A DNA stretch of 64,000 nucleotides from Pedobacter ginsengisoli (GCF_002736205.1 NZ_CP024091.1:3655555-3719554), one strand, 5' to 3'; positions 8,577-18,129 are shown, counted from the stretch's first letter. The notes: generated by a model not told the origin, from the letters alone. Program-made: numbers and translations.

Positions 8577-9599
8577 TTAAAAAGGGTTGTCTTTCAGGTA
8601 TTTTTCCCAGTTCCAGGCCGACGACATCATTACATCAATATCCAATTCTGCCTTCCAGTTCAAATCTCTTGCAGATTTTGTTACATCACCCCAAACCTTT
8701 TCAATATCGCCTTCTCTTCTGGCACCAATAGTGTAATCTAGTTTTTGCCCGGTTGATTGCTCAAAAGCATCAATAATTTGTAACACAGATGATCCCTTTC
8801 CGGTACCTAAGTTAAACACTTCGTAATTTGAATCAGCTTTACCACTTTCCAAACGCTTAATAGCAGCAACGTGTGCTTTTGCTAAATCTACCACGTGGAT
8901 GTAATCTCTTATTGCACTTCCATCCGGGGTATCATAATCATTACCATAAACTGTAATAGGACCACGTTTGCCGATGGCCGATTGTGTAATGAAAGGAACA
9001 AGGTTTTGAGGAACACCAATTGGTAACTCGCCAATTAAAGCAGTATGGTGTGCACCTACCGGATTAAAATAACGAAGCGAAGTAACCTTTAAAGAAGGTG
9101 TAACTGCACAGGTTTCCTGTAAAATTTCTTCAGCAATTTGTTTAGTATTACCATAAGGTGACTCGGCTTTTTTTGTAGGCGCTTCTTCTGTTACCGGCAA
9201 TATGTCTGGCTGTCCGTAAACAGTACACGACGACGAGAATACCAGGTTAACTGAACTATTAAAAGCATTAATCAGGTTAATTAATGAATAAAAATTATTT
9301 CTATAATACTTTAATGGCTTCTGTACAGATTCTCCAACTGCTTTAAAAGCTGCAAAGTGAATCACCCCATCAATATCTGTATTTTTCGCTACAAACTCAT
9401 TCACCTTTGCTTCATCACATAAATCAAGCTCAACAAATTCCGGCTTAATTCCTATTATTGCTTCAATTTGCTGAAGTATTTTAGGGTTGGAATTAGAGAG
9501 GTCATCAATAATGACCACCTCATATCCTGCATTATGTAATTCAACTACTGTATGCGAACCAATAAATCCGGTTCCTCCAGTTACTAATATTTTAGACAT
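8577..9599 (-). CDS. galE: UDP-glucose 4-epimerase
   Basis: Interconverts UDP-glucose and UDP-galactose using tightly bound NAD. The N-terminal GGTGFIGSH (residues 7-15), the SSSCTVYG serine segment and the catalytic Tyr-x3-Lys in SPYGNTK are all present, as is the sugar-binding RYFNPVGAH. The 340-aa length is typical for the family. It is the third gene of the ugd-uxs-galE operon, 5 bases after the UDP-xylose synthase gene, and would supply UDP-galactose for surface polysaccharide. Confidence 0.95.
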   Translation of the reverse strand: MSKILVTGGTGFIGSHTVVELHNAGYEVVIIDDLSNSNPKILQQIEAIIGIKPEFVELDLCDEAKVNEFVAKNTDIDGVIHFAAFKAVGESVQKPLKYYRNNFYSLINLINAFNSSVNLVFSSSCTVYGQPDILPVTEEAPTKKAESPYGNTKQIAEEILQETCAVTPSLKVTSLRYFNPVGAHHTALIGELPIGVPQNLVPFITQSAIGKRGPITVYGNDYDTPDGSAIRDYIHVVDLAKAHVAAIKRLESGKADSNYEVFNLGTGKGSSVLQIIDAFEQSTGQKLDYTIGARREGDIEKVWGDVTKSARDLNWKAELDIDVMMSSAWNWEKYLKDNPF

Positions 9600-9604
9600 T
9601 CTTG

Positions 9605-10594
9605 TTAACGGTTATATGTTGTAAAATCTTTATGTTCTTTATTTATTAAAGCTTCGGTAGGCAGCGATTTAAAATATTCGTAAGTAATTTTTAGTCCTTC
9701 TTCACGGCTAACTTTTGGCTCCCAGCCTAAAATCTCTCTTGCTTTTGTGATATCCGGGCGGCGTTGTTTTGGATCATCCACAGGTAAATCTCTTAAAACA
9801 AGTTTCTGACTTGTTCCTGTTAGCTTAATAATCTCCTCACCAAATTGTTTAATGGTAATCTCATCCGGGTTTCCAATATTGACCGGCATCGCGTAATCAC
9901 TTAACAATAACCTGTAAATACCTTCTATCAAATCATCAACATAACAGAACGACCTGGTTTGAGAACCATCTCCAAACACAGTTAGGTCTTCGCCTCGCAA
10001 TGCCTGACCGATAAAAGCAGGTAAAACACGTCCGTCATTTAATCGCATTCTAGGGCCGTATGTATTAAAAATTCTTACAATGCGAGTTTCAACACCATGA
10101 AAGGTATGGTAAGCCATTGTCATTGCTTCCTGAAAACGTTTGGCTTCATCATAAACACCTCTTGGCCCAACGGGGTTTACATTACCCCAATATTCTTCAG
10201 GCTGTGGGTTTACATTTGGATCGCCGTATACTTCAGAAGTAGAAGCAATCAGCATTCTTGCTTTTTTATTTTTTGCTAAACCCAATAAATTGTGTGTCCC
10301 TAATGATCCAACCTTTAAAGTCTGAATAGGAATTTTCAAATAATCTATAGGGCTTGCAGGCGAAGCAAAATGCAAGATATAATCTAATTTACCGGGTACA
10401 TGAACAAATTTCGAAACATCATGGTGTGCAAACTCGAAACTTTCCAGCCCAAATAGATGCTCTATATTTTTAAGGTCCCCTGTTATCAGGTTATCCATAC
10501 CTATAACATAATAACCTTCTTTTATAAATCTATCGCACAAATGCGATCCTAAAAAACCGGCTGCCCCGGTAATTAAAACTTTTTTCCGTCCCAT
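9605..10594 (-). CDS. UDP-glucuronate decarboxylase (UDP-xylose synthase)
   Basis: SDR enzyme that oxidises and decarboxylates UDP-glucuronate to UDP-xylose. Evidence: GAAGFLGSH near the N-terminus, the family-typical [11 protein letters not shown], the STSEVYGDP segment, the catalytic Tyr148-x3-Lys152 in YDEAK, and [10 protein letters not shown]. The 329-aa length fits the single-domain bacterial enzyme. Its start codon shares one base with the stop codon of ugd (TAATG), so it is translationally coupled to the gene that makes its substrate. Together they convert UDP-glucose to UDP-glucuronate to UDP-xylose. Confidence 0.93.
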   Translation of the reverse strand: MGRKKVLITGAAGFLGSHLCDRFIKEGYYVIGMDNLITGDLKNIEHLFGLESFEFAHHDVSKFVHVPGKLDYILHFASPASPIDYLKIPIQTLKVGSLGTHNLLGLAKNKKARMLIASTSEVYGDPNVNPQPEEYWGNVNPVGPRGVYDEAKRFQEAMTMAYHTFHGVETRIVRIFNTYGPRMRLNDGRVLPAFIGQALRGEDLTVFGDGSQTRSFCYVDDLIEGIYRLLLSDYAMPVNIGNPDEITIKQFGEEIIKLTGTSQKLVLRDLPVDDPKQRRPDITKAREILGWEPKVSREEGLKITYEYFKSLPTEALINKEHKDFTTYNR

Positions 10595-11904
10595 TAGTCT
10601 ACAAGCTTACGGCCTACACTGTTATAGTAATAACCTAATTCAATCATCTTTTCCAGATCGTATAAGTTACGCCCGTCAAAAATAACCTTATTAGTTAAAG
10701 ATTGTTCCATTCTTTCAAAATCAGGATTTCTGAAAACAGACCATTCTGTCGCGATCAATAAAGCATCAGCACCTTCTAAGGCTTCATACTGATTGCTTGC
10801 ATACTGGATTTTATCTCCAACCAATGCTTTCACGTTGGCCATACCTTCGGGATCAAATACAGTAACTGTTGCTCCATGTTTTACCAACTCATCAATAATA
10901 TATAATGCCGGTGCCTCACGTATATCATCCGTCTCAGGTTTAAAAGCTAAGCCCCATAACGCGAAATGCTTACCTTTCAAATCATTTTTATAGTATTTTA
11001 AAAGCTTATCAACCAGAACAATTTTCTGTTTTTCATTCACTTTCATTACTGCTGTCAGAATCTGAAAATCGTAGTTATGCTCATCTGCAGCTTTAGCTAA
11101 TGCCTGTACATCTTTAGGGAAACAACTTCCGCCATAACCAATACCAGGGAACAAGAATCTTTTACCAATTCTGGCATCAGAACCAATACCTTTACGAACT
11201 GCATCAACATCAGCTCCTACAATTTCGCATAGGTTAGCCACTTCGTTCATAAATGTGATTTTGGTAGCAAGAAATGAGTTGGCAGCATATTTTGTTAATT
11301 CAGACGAGCGCTCATCCATAAATAATATCGGATTTCCCTGTCTAACATATGGACCATACAATTCCATAAGCAATTTCTTTGCTCTTTCGCTGCTTGTACC
11401 AATAACCACCCTATCAGGTTTCATAAAATCTTCAACCGCAACACCTTCGCGTAAAAATTCAGGATTAGAAACCACATCAATTTCAACTGAAGTATTTGCT
11501 TTAAATACTGCCTGAACCTTATCAGCAGTTCCAACGGGAACTGTTGATTTATTAATAATCACCTTATATTCAGTAACCAGCTTAGAAATATCTTTTGCTG
11601 CTCCTAAAATATACGACAAATCTGCTGCACCATCGCCACCTGGAGGCGTTGGCAAAGCCATAAAAATAATTTGGGCATCCTTAATCCCGGCTGCAAGATC
11701 AGTAGTAAAAACCAATCTTCCCTGAGCAATATTTCTGTGAAATAGAACGTCTAGTCCGGGTTCATAAATAGGAACTTCACCTTTTTGCATTTTGAGTACT
11801 TTGGCTTCATTAACATCTACGCATATTACATCGTTACCTGTTTCTGCCAAGCAGGTACCGGTAACTAAACCTACGTACCCTGTTCCTATTACGGCTATTT
11901 TCAT
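10594..11904 (-). CDS. ugd: UDP-glucose 6-dehydrogenase
   Basis: NAD-dependent four-electron oxidation of UDP-glucose to UDP-glucuronate in the cytoplasm. The N-terminal dinucleotide fold is [10 protein letters not shown] (7-16). The catalytic cysteine is Cys261 in GGSCFPKDV. The C-terminal UDP-binding domain has [16 protein letters not shown]. The 436-aa length is typical. It is the first gene of the five-gene nucleotide-sugar operon, divergent from waaA with 61 bases between the two starts. Confidence 0.96.
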   Translation of the reverse strand: MKIAVIGTGYVGLVTGTCLAETGNDVICVDVNEAKVLKMQKGEVPIYEPGLDVLFHRNIAQGRLVFTTDLAAGIKDAQIIFMALPTPPGGDGAADLSYILGAAKDISKLVTEYKVIINKSTVPVGTADKVQAVFKANTSVEIDVVSNPEFLREGVAVEDFMKPDRVVIGTSSERAKKLLMELYGPYVRQGNPILFMDERSSELTKYAANSFLATKITFMNEVANLCEIVGADVDAVRKGIGSDARIGKRFLFPGIGYGGSCFPKDVQALAKAADEHNYDFQILTAVMKVNEKQKIVLVDKLLKYYKNDLKGKHFALWGLAFKPETDDIREAPALYIIDELVKHGATVTVFDPEGMANVKALVGDKIQYASNQYEALEGADALLIATEWSVFRNPDFERMEQSLTNKVIFDGRNLYDLEKMIELGYYYNSVGRKLVD

Positions 11905-11965
11905 ATATTAATTCGGTTTTAATTTTATTGAAGTATCTTCGGCTAAGATAAGAAATAAACACAAA

Positions 11966-13180
11966 ATGCTTTTGCTTTATAATAGCGCGATTCAACTTTA
12001 TGGTTTAATTATTAAAATATTCTCCCTGTTCAATAATAAAGCTAAACTTTTTGTTCAAGGAAGGAAGAATATTTTCAAAAAAATACAAGAAAAGGTTGAC
12101 CCTGTACGGTCTAGCATCTGGTTTCACTTTGCTTCGCTCGGTGAATTTGAGCAAGGGAGGCCTTTATTAGAAAAGATTAAAAGCACCTATCCGCACAAGC
12201 AAATTGTAATTACTTTCTTCTCTCCATCGGGATATGAAATCCGGAAAAATTATGCCCTGGCCAACGGGGTATTTTATTTACCACTTGACACTCCCAGCAA
12301 TGCCAAACAACTTATTGCTGCAATAAATCCTGAAATAGCGGTATTTACTAAATACGAATATTGGTATCATTATTTCGAGGCTCTTCACAAATCCGGCATT
12401 CCACTTTATATTATATCCGGCATTTTCAGGCCAAACCAGATCTTTTTTAAATGGTATGGCTCATTTAACCGCAAAATTTTAAGTTTTGTCACTCACTTCT
12501 TTGTCCAGAACGAAGAAAGTAAGCAGCTACTGAGTCAAATAAACTTACAGAACGTAAGTATTAGTGGCGACACCAGGTTTGATCGCGTTGCAGAGAATGC
12601 AGAATCACCAAAGGAATTTGAAACGATCAGAAAATTCTGTGGCAACACGAATACTCTTATAGCAGGAAGTACATGGCCAGCTGATGAGCGTTTGTTGGCG
12701 GAACTTATTAACAGCAATCCGGATTGGAAATTCATCATTGCGCCACATGAAATAGACAAAAGTCATATTGACGAGATTGTAAAACTTATTCCAAATGCTG
12801 TTAAATATTCGGCACTCACAGATCAGCCATCAGATACCCAAACGTTAATAATAGATAACATTGGTCTACTATCGTCTATTTATCAATATGGTAAAATGGC
12901 TTATATAGGAGGTGGTTTTGGTGTAGGCATCCACAATACCCTTGAGGCCGCAGCATATGGGATACCAGTAATTTTTGGCCCTAAATACGATAAATTTCAG
13001 GAAGCAAAAGACCTGATCTCTATAAATGCCGCAATCAGCATTAATAGCGCGCAGGAATTAACCAGTGCATTTAACAAATTTGCTACGCATAAAACAGCAG
13101 GAATTGAAGCAAAAAACTATGTAAATTCTAAAACCGGATCCACAGATCAGATCATTAAATACATAGCACAAAACTTCTAG
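11966..13180 (+). CDS. waaA: 3-deoxy-D-manno-octulosonate (Kdo) transferase
   Basis: Inner-membrane GT30 enzyme that transfers Kdo from CMP-Kdo to lipid A precursor. The N-terminal hydrophobic segment anchors it. The family hallmark is the HFASLGEFEQG region with its catalytic Glu, followed by ITFFSPSGYE. The C-terminal nucleotide-binding half has GSTWPADE and the GGGFGVGIHNTLEAAAYG loop. The 404-aa length is normal. It is alone on the plus strand and overlaps the 3' end of hemH by four bases (convergent). How many Kdo residues it adds cannot be read from sequence. Confidence 0.94.
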   Translation: MLLLYNSAIQLYGLIIKIFSLFNNKAKLFVQGRKNIFKKIQEKVDPVRSSIWFHFASLGEFEQGRPLLEKIKSTYPHKQIVITFFSPSGYEIRKNYALANGVFYLPLDTPSNAKQLIAAINPEIAVFTKYEYWYHYFEALHKSGIPLYIISGIFRPNQIFFKWYGSFNRKILSFVTHFFVQNEESKQLLSQINLQNVSISGDTRFDRVAENAESPKEFETIRKFCGNTNTLIAGSTWPADERLLAELINSNPDWKFIIAPHEIDKSHIDEIVKLIPNAVKYSALTDQPSDTQTLIIDNIGLLSSIYQYGKMAYIGGGFGVGIHNTLEAAAYGIPVIFGPKYDKFQEAKDLISINAAISINSAQELTSAFNKFATHKTAGIEAKNYVNSKTGSTDQIIKYIAQNF

Positions 13181-14190
13181 CTAACCGCTAATTCTACAAG
13201 TGCATCAATAAACTTCGGATGATCATTTAGGCTCTCAACCAACTGAACGTGTTCACCACCTAACGCTTTAAATTCTTCATGATATTCAACTGTAATTTCA
13301 TAAAGTGTTTCTAAACAATCTGCAACAAAAGCAGGACTAAATACCAGCAGGCGTTTTTTACCTTCAGCTGCAAGTTTCTTTAACACATCAGTTGTGTATG
13401 GCTGCACCCATGGCTCTTTACCTAAACGAGATTGGAAACAAACCGTATAATTTTCTTTAGAAACGTTCAACTTCTCTGCAAGCAATCTTGCTGTATCATG
13501 TCCTTGGGCAGAGTAGCAGAATTTATTAGTATCATTTAAAGTATCACAGCAATTGTCTTTTTTCAGGCAATAATTACCGGTATGATCACACTTTAAAAGC
13601 TGACGCTCAGGAAGTCCATGAAAACTAAACAATACATGATCATAAGTCTCAGGCTGATACTTTCTTGCATTTTCTGCAAAAACCTCGAGCATCAATTCAT
13701 TATCATGAAAAGAATTCACAAACGAGACGGATGGTATAGTGGTCCATTTGCTCACAATTTCCATCACACTTTGTATAACGGAACCTGTACTGGCAGAAGC
13801 GTATTGAGGGAATAAAGGAATTACTTTTATACTTTCAACCAGGCCAGCCTTCATTTTATCTAAAGCAGATTGGATGGAAGGATTCTGATACCTCATTGCC
13901 AGTTCCACATGATATTCATCACCCAATTTCTCCTGAACTAAGGCTGCTTGTATTTTACTGTAATACAGTAATGGCGACCCGTTTTCATCCCAGATTTCTT
14001 TATATAATTTTGAGGTTTTAGGGCTACGGAATGGGACAATTATACTTTTAACCAACAATGTGCGCTTAAAAGCATTAATATCAATTACACGCTCATCCAT
14101 CAAAAACTGATCAAGATACTTTCGTACATCTTTAACTTCCGGACTGTCCGGAGTTCCCAAATTCACCAATAAAACGCCCTTTTTTCCCAT
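13177..14190 (-). CDS. hemH: Ferrochelatase
   Basis: Inserts Fe2+ into protoporphyrin IX, the last step of haem synthesis in the protoporphyrin route. The catalytic His191 sits in FSFHGLPER, and the acidic FVADCLETLYEI segment follows later. A Cys-rich stretch (CDHTGNYCLKKDNCC, about 201-215) lies in the region where several bacterial ferrochelatases have clustered cysteines. I choose the ATG giving MGKKGVLLVNLGTPDSP (337 aa) over a TTG four codons upstream, because the family begins with this strand. A TAATTTTG box lies at 14200-14207. It is the last gene of a minus-strand run behind ispH. Confidence 0.94.
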   Translation of the reverse strand: MGKKGVLLVNLGTPDSPEVKDVRKYLDQFLMDERVIDINAFKRTLLVKSIIVPFRSPKTSKLYKEIWDENGSPLLYYSKIQAALVQEKLGDEYHVELAMRYQNPSIQSALDKMKAGLVESIKVIPLFPQYASASTGSVIQSVMEIVSKWTTIPSVSFVNSFHDNELMLEVFAENARKYQPETYDHVLFSFHGLPERQLLKCDHTGNYCLKKDNCCDTLNDTNKFCYSAQGHDTARLLAEKLNVSKENYTVCFQSRLGKEPWVQPYTTDVLKKLAAEGKKRLLVFSPAFVADCLETLYEITVEYHEEFKALGGEHVQLVESLNDHPKFIDALVELAVS

Positions 14191-14199
14191 AATATGGCC

Positions 14200-14207
14200 C
14201 AAAATTA
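14200..14207 (-). promoter_or_regulatory. Candidate -7 box upstream of hemH
   Basis: On the minus strand this reads TAATTTTG (TAnnTTTG). It is only 9 bases from the hemH ATG at 14190, and no matching -33 TTG is visible at the usual distance. Confidence 0.3.
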
Positions 14208-14252
14208 ACTTATTATACTTTTATAATCTTCGGTAAAAACAATAATTACTTT

Positions 14253-15101
14253 TTAATGATTCTGAAGAAAGCTTTTAACCTCTTCCATAAGCCACATAGG
14301 CGTAGAGGTAGCACCGCAAATTCCAACTTTATCTTTAGGAGAAAACCAGCTGAAATCTATTTCCTCAATATTTGAAATGAAATAGGAGTTGTTATTGTAC
14401 TTTTTGCAAACATCATACAAAACCTTCCCATTCGATGATTTTTTACCCGAAACAAATATGATCTTGTCATAGTTTACTACAAATTTTTCCAGATCAGTAT
14501 AGCGATTCGACACCTGTCTGCAAATCGTATCATTTGCTTTCACATCATATCCCCTGCTTAAAAGCTCATCTTTTATCTGATAAAATTTATCTGTACTCTT
14601 AGTAGTTTGACTATACAAAGTGAATTTAGAAGGCAGATCTACCTGATCCAATTCAGCCAGATCCTGAAAAACGATTGCCTTTCCATCAGTCTGTCCCTGT
14701 AGGCCCACTACCTCTGCATGTCCGTGTTTACCAAAAATCAAGATTTGTTCCTCATCATCATGTGAGTTTTTAATCCTGTTCTGCAATTTTAAAACAACCG
14801 GACAAGAAGCATCAATAAGTGTTAGTTGATTTTTCAAAGCAAGCTCATAGGTTGATGGAGCTTCACCATGTGCTCTGATCAGAACTTTCTCATTTCTTAA
14901 CTCCTGTAACTGTTCATGGTCTATTATCCTCAAACCTTTATCAGTTAATCGCTTAACTTCCTCATCGTTGTGCACAATGTCGCCCAAACAATACAGGTAG
15001 TCCTCATGATCTAAAATATCTTCAGCCATATCAATAGCATAAACTACCCCAAAGCAAAAGCCCGAAGCTTTATCTATAGTAACGGTTAAATCGTATTTCA
15101 T
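14253..15101 (-). CDS. ispH: 4-hydroxy-3-methylbut-2-enyl diphosphate reductase
   Basis: Last enzyme of the MEP isoprenoid pathway. It is a [4Fe-4S] protein that reduces HMBPP to IPP and DMAPP. The three cluster cysteines are in place: Cys16 in SGFCFGV, Cys100 in DASCPVV, and Cys194 in DTICRQVSNR. The substrate-binding HGE (RAHGEAP) and the C-terminal CGATSTP also match. The 282-aa length is normal. It lies downstream of the glycosyltransferase-like and acyltransferase genes on the same strand, 52 bases after the former, with a TAnnTTTG box between. Confidence 0.96.
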   Translation of the reverse strand: MKYDLTVTIDKASGFCFGVVYAIDMAEDILDHEDYLYCLGDIVHNDEEVKRLTDKGLRIIDHEQLQELRNEKVLIRAHGEAPSTYELALKNQLTLIDASCPVVLKLQNRIKNSHDDEEQILIFGKHGHAEVVGLQGQTDGKAIVFQDLAELDQVDLPSKFTLYSQTTKSTDKFYQIKDELLSRGYDVKANDTICRQVSNRYTDLEKFVVNYDKIIFVSGKKSSNGKVLYDVCKKYNNNSYFISNIEEIDFSWFSPKDKVGICGATSTPMWLMEEVKSFLQNH

Positions 15102-15124
15102 CCTTTTCTGACACTAATAATATA

Positions 15125-15132
15125 CAAAATTA
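15125..15132 (-). promoter_or_regulatory. Candidate internal promoter (-7 box) for ispH
   Basis: On the minus strand this reads TAATTTTG, 23 bases upstream of the ispH ATG, which fits a short leader. A TTG lies 24 bases further upstream, slightly more than the usual spacing. Confidence 0.4.
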
Positions 15133-15153
15133 CACAAAAAGAGTTTTATATCC

Positions 15154-16068
15154 TTACAACTTATGTCTAACTGATGTCAATACCTTAATCCAAAGCCCTT
15201 TTAATAACAATAACAAAAGCATTATCATTTGAAATGGGTGTAGTAAAACATTAACAAAAGGGTTTTGTGCAGTAAGGAATGATATCATTATCCTGCTTAA
15301 AAAAATCAGGCCAACCGGTAAAACTAAAAATACCGGTTCAAAATTAGCCAACACAACAACAGGGCCTGCAATAACCAGCAACAGGTAAATAAATACAGCC
15401 AAAATGTTGTTACCAAGACTTACCAGCAACTGCGATGAGATCTTATCAAAACTCACCTTTTCATCAATACAAATGAACTTATTTGCCAACAAAACTTCGG
15501 CTTTAAGTTGGCCAATACTACCCTCATCTTCGTTCTTTATGTAGCTGCTTGCTTTAAATAACATGCACCCGGTATTGGTAGCTGCAAATATTTGCTTCCT
15601 GGTTAGCCTTACCAACCTTAATGGCAAAAGATTTAACAGCACGAAATCACTTAAAGGATAAACCAAACGACTAATAAAACTGTTAAAACTGCGAGTAGGA
15701 ATTATGCTTAGCTGATCAAGATTAAACACCTTAGCTCTACATATAAGATTATTTATCAAACCCTTACTAATCAGAGCATTTACATCCAGAAACAGAATAA
15801 AACTCCCTATTGCCTTAGCTGTAGCAACCTCTAACGTTTCCTCATATCTTTTAACAATAATTTCTACATCAGCATAGTCCTGAGCATTGATAGAAGTAAT
15901 TAATAAAGTAGGGTCATCATTTACATCTGATAAGGAAATGATAATTGAAACCTTATCTGTAAAATGCTTTCCATAATAGCCCAGTTTTGGATTGGACAGG
16001 AAATTAAACAGGGTAACAGAAAACCGCAGCACAAGAAACACAAGAACAGCATAAACAAAAGTGATCAT
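15154..16068 (-). CDS. GT2-like membrane glycosyltransferase, degenerate
   Basis: 304 aa: an N-terminal membrane helix (1-20), a short GT-A-like domain (about 35-200) and two or three C-terminal membrane helices. The layout is that of processive or carotenoid-type GT2 enzymes. The domain is reduced. The nucleotide-binding strand VEIIVKRYEE runs directly into TAKAIGSFILFLDVNA without the usual DDxS loop, and the metal-binding DxD is replaced by Asp-Val-Asn. Activity is therefore uncertain. It overlaps the acyltransferase gene by four bases (ATGA) and precedes ispH, so a role in glycosylating or acylating a lipid is the best contextual guess. Confidence 0.6.
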   Translation of the reverse strand: MITFVYAVLVFLVLRFSVTLFNFLSNPKLGYYGKHFTDKVSIIISLSDVNDDPTLLITSINAQDYADVEIIVKRYEETLEVATAKAIGSFILFLDVNALISKGLINNLICRAKVFNLDQLSIIPTRSFNSFISRLVYPLSDFVLLNLLPLRLVRLTRKQIFAATNTGCMLFKASSYIKNEDEGSIGQLKAEVLLANKFICIDEKVSFDKISSQLLVSLGNNILAVFIYLLLVIAGPVVVLANFEPVFLVLPVGLIFLSRIMISFLTAQNPFVNVLLHPFQMIMLLLLLLKGLWIKVLTSVRHKL

Positions 16069-16685
16069 ACTGCCTTAACCTGACTTTTAACTGCGTACCC
16101 ATAATGTTTATTATACTCGCTTTTCAGTAACTGAAGGCTCACATATTCTTCCGCTTCCCAGGCTGCCAGGTAACTTCTGGCCTCTGGTTTTCGTTGTCCA
16201 AAATAATCTGTAAGATTAGCCGAAAATATAGTCTGAAATTTTTTCTTCGAGGCATTTACAACCTGCATCACTCCTTTCTCAAAAGTAACACTACCAATAT
16301 AACTTGTATAAAGCTTTCCCTGAGGAAACATCAGTAACAAATTATCCGGGTTATCCAGTAATTCACCGGCATATGTTAATGTTTGCACCACATCCTTCCC
16401 TTTTGTTTCAGCAGCAAATGCCCCTAAATATTTTAAAAACCATAATTTCTCATAATCTTCTTTTGTAACCAATACATGAAACTGCTTTTTAAACAACTTT
16501 TTATTTAAATAAAACATCAAAAAGCCATCCCACCAACTAAAATGATTGGCCAATAACAGTACAGCTTCATTTTCTTTAATTTGAAGTGTATTAAAATTGT
16601 ACGAAGAAAAGTCCTTCCTTATGATATATGTAACATACCAGGAAAAGAACTTAAAAATTACAGGGCTTTTTTGGGACTGGTACAT
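16065..16685 (-). CDS. PlsC-family acyltransferase
   Basis: 206 aa, LPLAT/PlsC fold. The catalytic NHxxxxD motif is seen as NHFSWWDGF (residues about 47-55), and the second block as LLMFPQGKLYTS, which corresponds to the FPEGTRS acyl-acceptor motif with Gln in place of Glu. A hydrophobic N-terminal segment suggests membrane association. It is coupled to the downstream glycosyltransferase-like gene by a four-base overlap. It is probably not the essential PlsC, because it lacks the usual PlsC context; acylation of a glycolipid or carotenoid glycoside is a possibility raised by the neighbouring ispH. Confidence 0.8.
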   Translation of the reverse strand: MYQSQKSPVIFKFFSWYVTYIIRKDFSSYNFNTLQIKENEAVLLLANHFSWWDGFLMFYLNKKLFKKQFHVLVTKEDYEKLWFLKYLGAFAAETKGKDVVQTLTYAGELLDNPDNLLLMFPQGKLYTSYIGSVTFEKGVMQVVNASKKKFQTIFSANLTDYFGQRKPEARSYLAAWEAEEYVSLQLLKSEYNKHYGYAVKSQVKAV

Positions 16686-16723
16686 CCCCTAAAATGAGAA
16701 AAATTAGCCTCAAATGCAAACCG

Positions 16724-17233
16724 TTAGCTTAAATAAACCCTGTCTTCCTCACCCTCAACATCCATAACCACATCAACATGTTCTTTTAAAACAGTAGCCA
16801 GTTGAAGTCCAACAAAGTCTGTAGCAATAGGGAAAATTTTATGGCTCCTGTCTACCAGTACAACAGTGCGGATTTTTTTATGAGGCGTATTCAGGAAAAC
16901 CCCAAGTCCGTAAGCAAGTGTTTTACCACTATTTAACACATCATCAACAATTATAATCACCTTATTTTTCCAGTGCGACTCATCTAAATCAGTATTGGCA
17001 ACCAATTTAGTATTCAGCCTGTCAAGGTCAATTCTAAGCATTGTAATTTTCAGACCAGAAATCTTTGTCAAAACCTTCTTCAGGCGCAAGGCTAATTTAT
17101 AGCCCCTATCCCATATTCCGGCCAACACAATTTCCTTCTCGTCTAAATTGTCTTCCAGAATCTGGTATGCAATTCTGTTGATCTTTTGCTGTATCTGTTT
17201 TTTATCTAGAATAAGTAATTGAGATTCTGCCAT
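16724..17233 (-). CDS. Phosphoribosyltransferase-domain protein, PyrR-like
   Basis: 169 aa, type I PRTase fold. The PRPP-binding motif is clear: VIIIVDDVLNSGKT at residues 92-105. An N-terminal helix pair and a C-terminal hood with VDRSHKIFPIATDFVG resemble PyrR, the uracil phosphoribosyltransferase/pyrimidine attenuator protein. Whether it regulates RNA is unknown: no pyr operon is nearby, and in Bacteroidota many such proteins have no assigned role. It heads the minus-strand run leading to the acyltransferase, and a TAAGTTTG promoter box lies 51 bases upstream. Confidence 0.85.
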   Translation of the reverse strand: MAESQLLILDKKQIQQKINRIAYQILEDNLDEKEIVLAGIWDRGYKLALRLKKVLTKISGLKITMLRIDLDRLNTKLVANTDLDESHWKNKVIIIVDDVLNSGKTLAYGLGVFLNTPHKKIRTVVLVDRSHKIFPIATDFVGLQLATVLKEHVDVVMDVEGEEDRVYLS

Positions 17234-17284
17234 CTGGTATCACATTGTTTATGCTACAAAAAGAACCATTTTAAGGCTCATATT

Positions 17285-17292
17285 CAAACTTA
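17285..17292 (-). promoter_or_regulatory. Candidate -7 box for the phosphoribosyltransferase gene
   Basis: On the minus strand this reads TAAGTTTG, an exact TAnnTTTG match, giving a leader of about 45 bases before the ATG at 17233. It lies in a divergent intergenic region. Confidence 0.4.
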
Positions 17293-17336
17293 GATAAAAA
17301 TATTTTTATATGGGTTTAAAAAAAGTTTACAAATCT

Positions 17337-17365
17337 TGCAACGTTTACACCTTTGTTGCGTCTAA
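17337..17365 (+). promoter_or_regulatory. ECF-sigma-type promoter of the GIN-domain gene
   Basis: TGCAAC at 17337-17342 and CGTCTAA at 17359-17365 are separated by 16 bases. AAC followed after 16-17 bases by CGTC is the common pattern of ECF sigma factor promoters. It ends 27 bases before the ATG at 17393. The housekeeping TAnnTTTG element is absent here. Confidence 0.5.
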
Positions 17366-17392
17366 TCAATAAACCCTCAACCTAAAACCGAT

Positions 17393-18103
17393 ATGAAAAC
17401 ATCATCTATACTCAAATTAGCGTTAACGCTCCTTGTATTTTCTGTATCTGCAATATCATTAAAAGCCCAGCAAAATAAAGACATTTCTATTACCAATTTT
17501 ACTGAAATTTCGGTTTCAAGTGGCATAGATCTATACCTAACCCAAAGTAATTCAGAGAACATTAGAATCAATGCTCATGCCGACCTTATTAAAGATGTTA
17601 TTATCGAAAAAGAAGGAAACAGTACTTTAAGAATCAGGTATAAAGACGGAGTTAACTGGGGCCGATTATTTAAAAACCAAAGTATAAAGGTTTACATCAA
17701 TTACAAAACACTTAAAGGTTTATCAGCAAGTGGAGGTAGTGACGTATATACTGAAAATACACTCAAAACAGATAGATTGTCGCTAAGTGCTTCCGGAGGC
17801 TCAGATCTAAAAATGGAAGTAATTACAAAAGATATTGAAATACATGCAAGTGGCGGCTCTGATATTGATTTAAAAGGAAGTGCTACAAATATGCAGGCAT
17901 CTACCAGTGGCGGAAGCGATGTTAACGCCCTGAATTTTGTAGTTGATTATGCAAAAGTAAGTTCAAGCGGTGGATCTGATGCAAACATCCATGTAAATAA
18001 GGCATTAGAAGCAAGTGCCAGTGGAGGTAGTGATATAAACTACAAAGGAAGTGCATCTGTAAAAAACAACTCTGGCAAAAGCGGAGATGTCAACCGATTA
18101 TAA
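17393..18103 (+). CDS. Secreted head-GIN-domain (DUF2807) protein
   Basis: 236 aa with a Sec signal peptide (MKTSSILKLALTLLVFSVSA, cut near KAQQ). The mature part is a repetitive beta-helix-like domain in which SASGGSD or SSGGSD recurs about six times from residue 110 to 220, at about 20-residue intervals. This is the signature of the GIN/DUF2807 family of putative adhesin-like periplasmic or surface proteins. Function is unknown; members often sit next to sigma/anti-sigma genes in Bacteroidota. Here it is monocistronic, with an ECF-like promoter upstream and a strong terminator downstream. Confidence 0.88.
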   Translation: MKTSSILKLALTLLVFSVSAISLKAQQNKDISITNFTEISVSSGIDLYLTQSNSENIRINAHADLIKDVIIEKEGNSTLRIRYKDGVNWGRLFKNQSIKVYINYKTLKGLSASGGSDVYTENTLKTDRLSLSASGGSDLKMEVITKDIEIHASGGSDIDLKGSATNMQASTSGGSDVNALNFVVDYAKVSSSGGSDANIHVNKALEASASGGSDINYKGSASVKNNSGKSGDVNRL

Positions 18104-18129
18104 TAAAATTTTAGTTTAGTTTTTAGTTG

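Noticed and set aside
8271..8741. 156-codon frame on the plus strand
   Set aside because: Antisense to the unknown 188-aa gene and galE end; Ser/Phe-rich composition typical of a shadow, no start context.
9605..10594. Second dTDP-glucose dehydratase
   Set aside because: [11 protein letters not shown] and [10 protein letters not shown] mark UDP-glucuronate decarboxylase, and it is coupled to ugd.
17690..18050. SGGSD repeats as a DNA-level tandem repeat (VNTR)
   Set aside because: The codons vary between copies, so this is protein-level repetition, not a recent DNA expansion.
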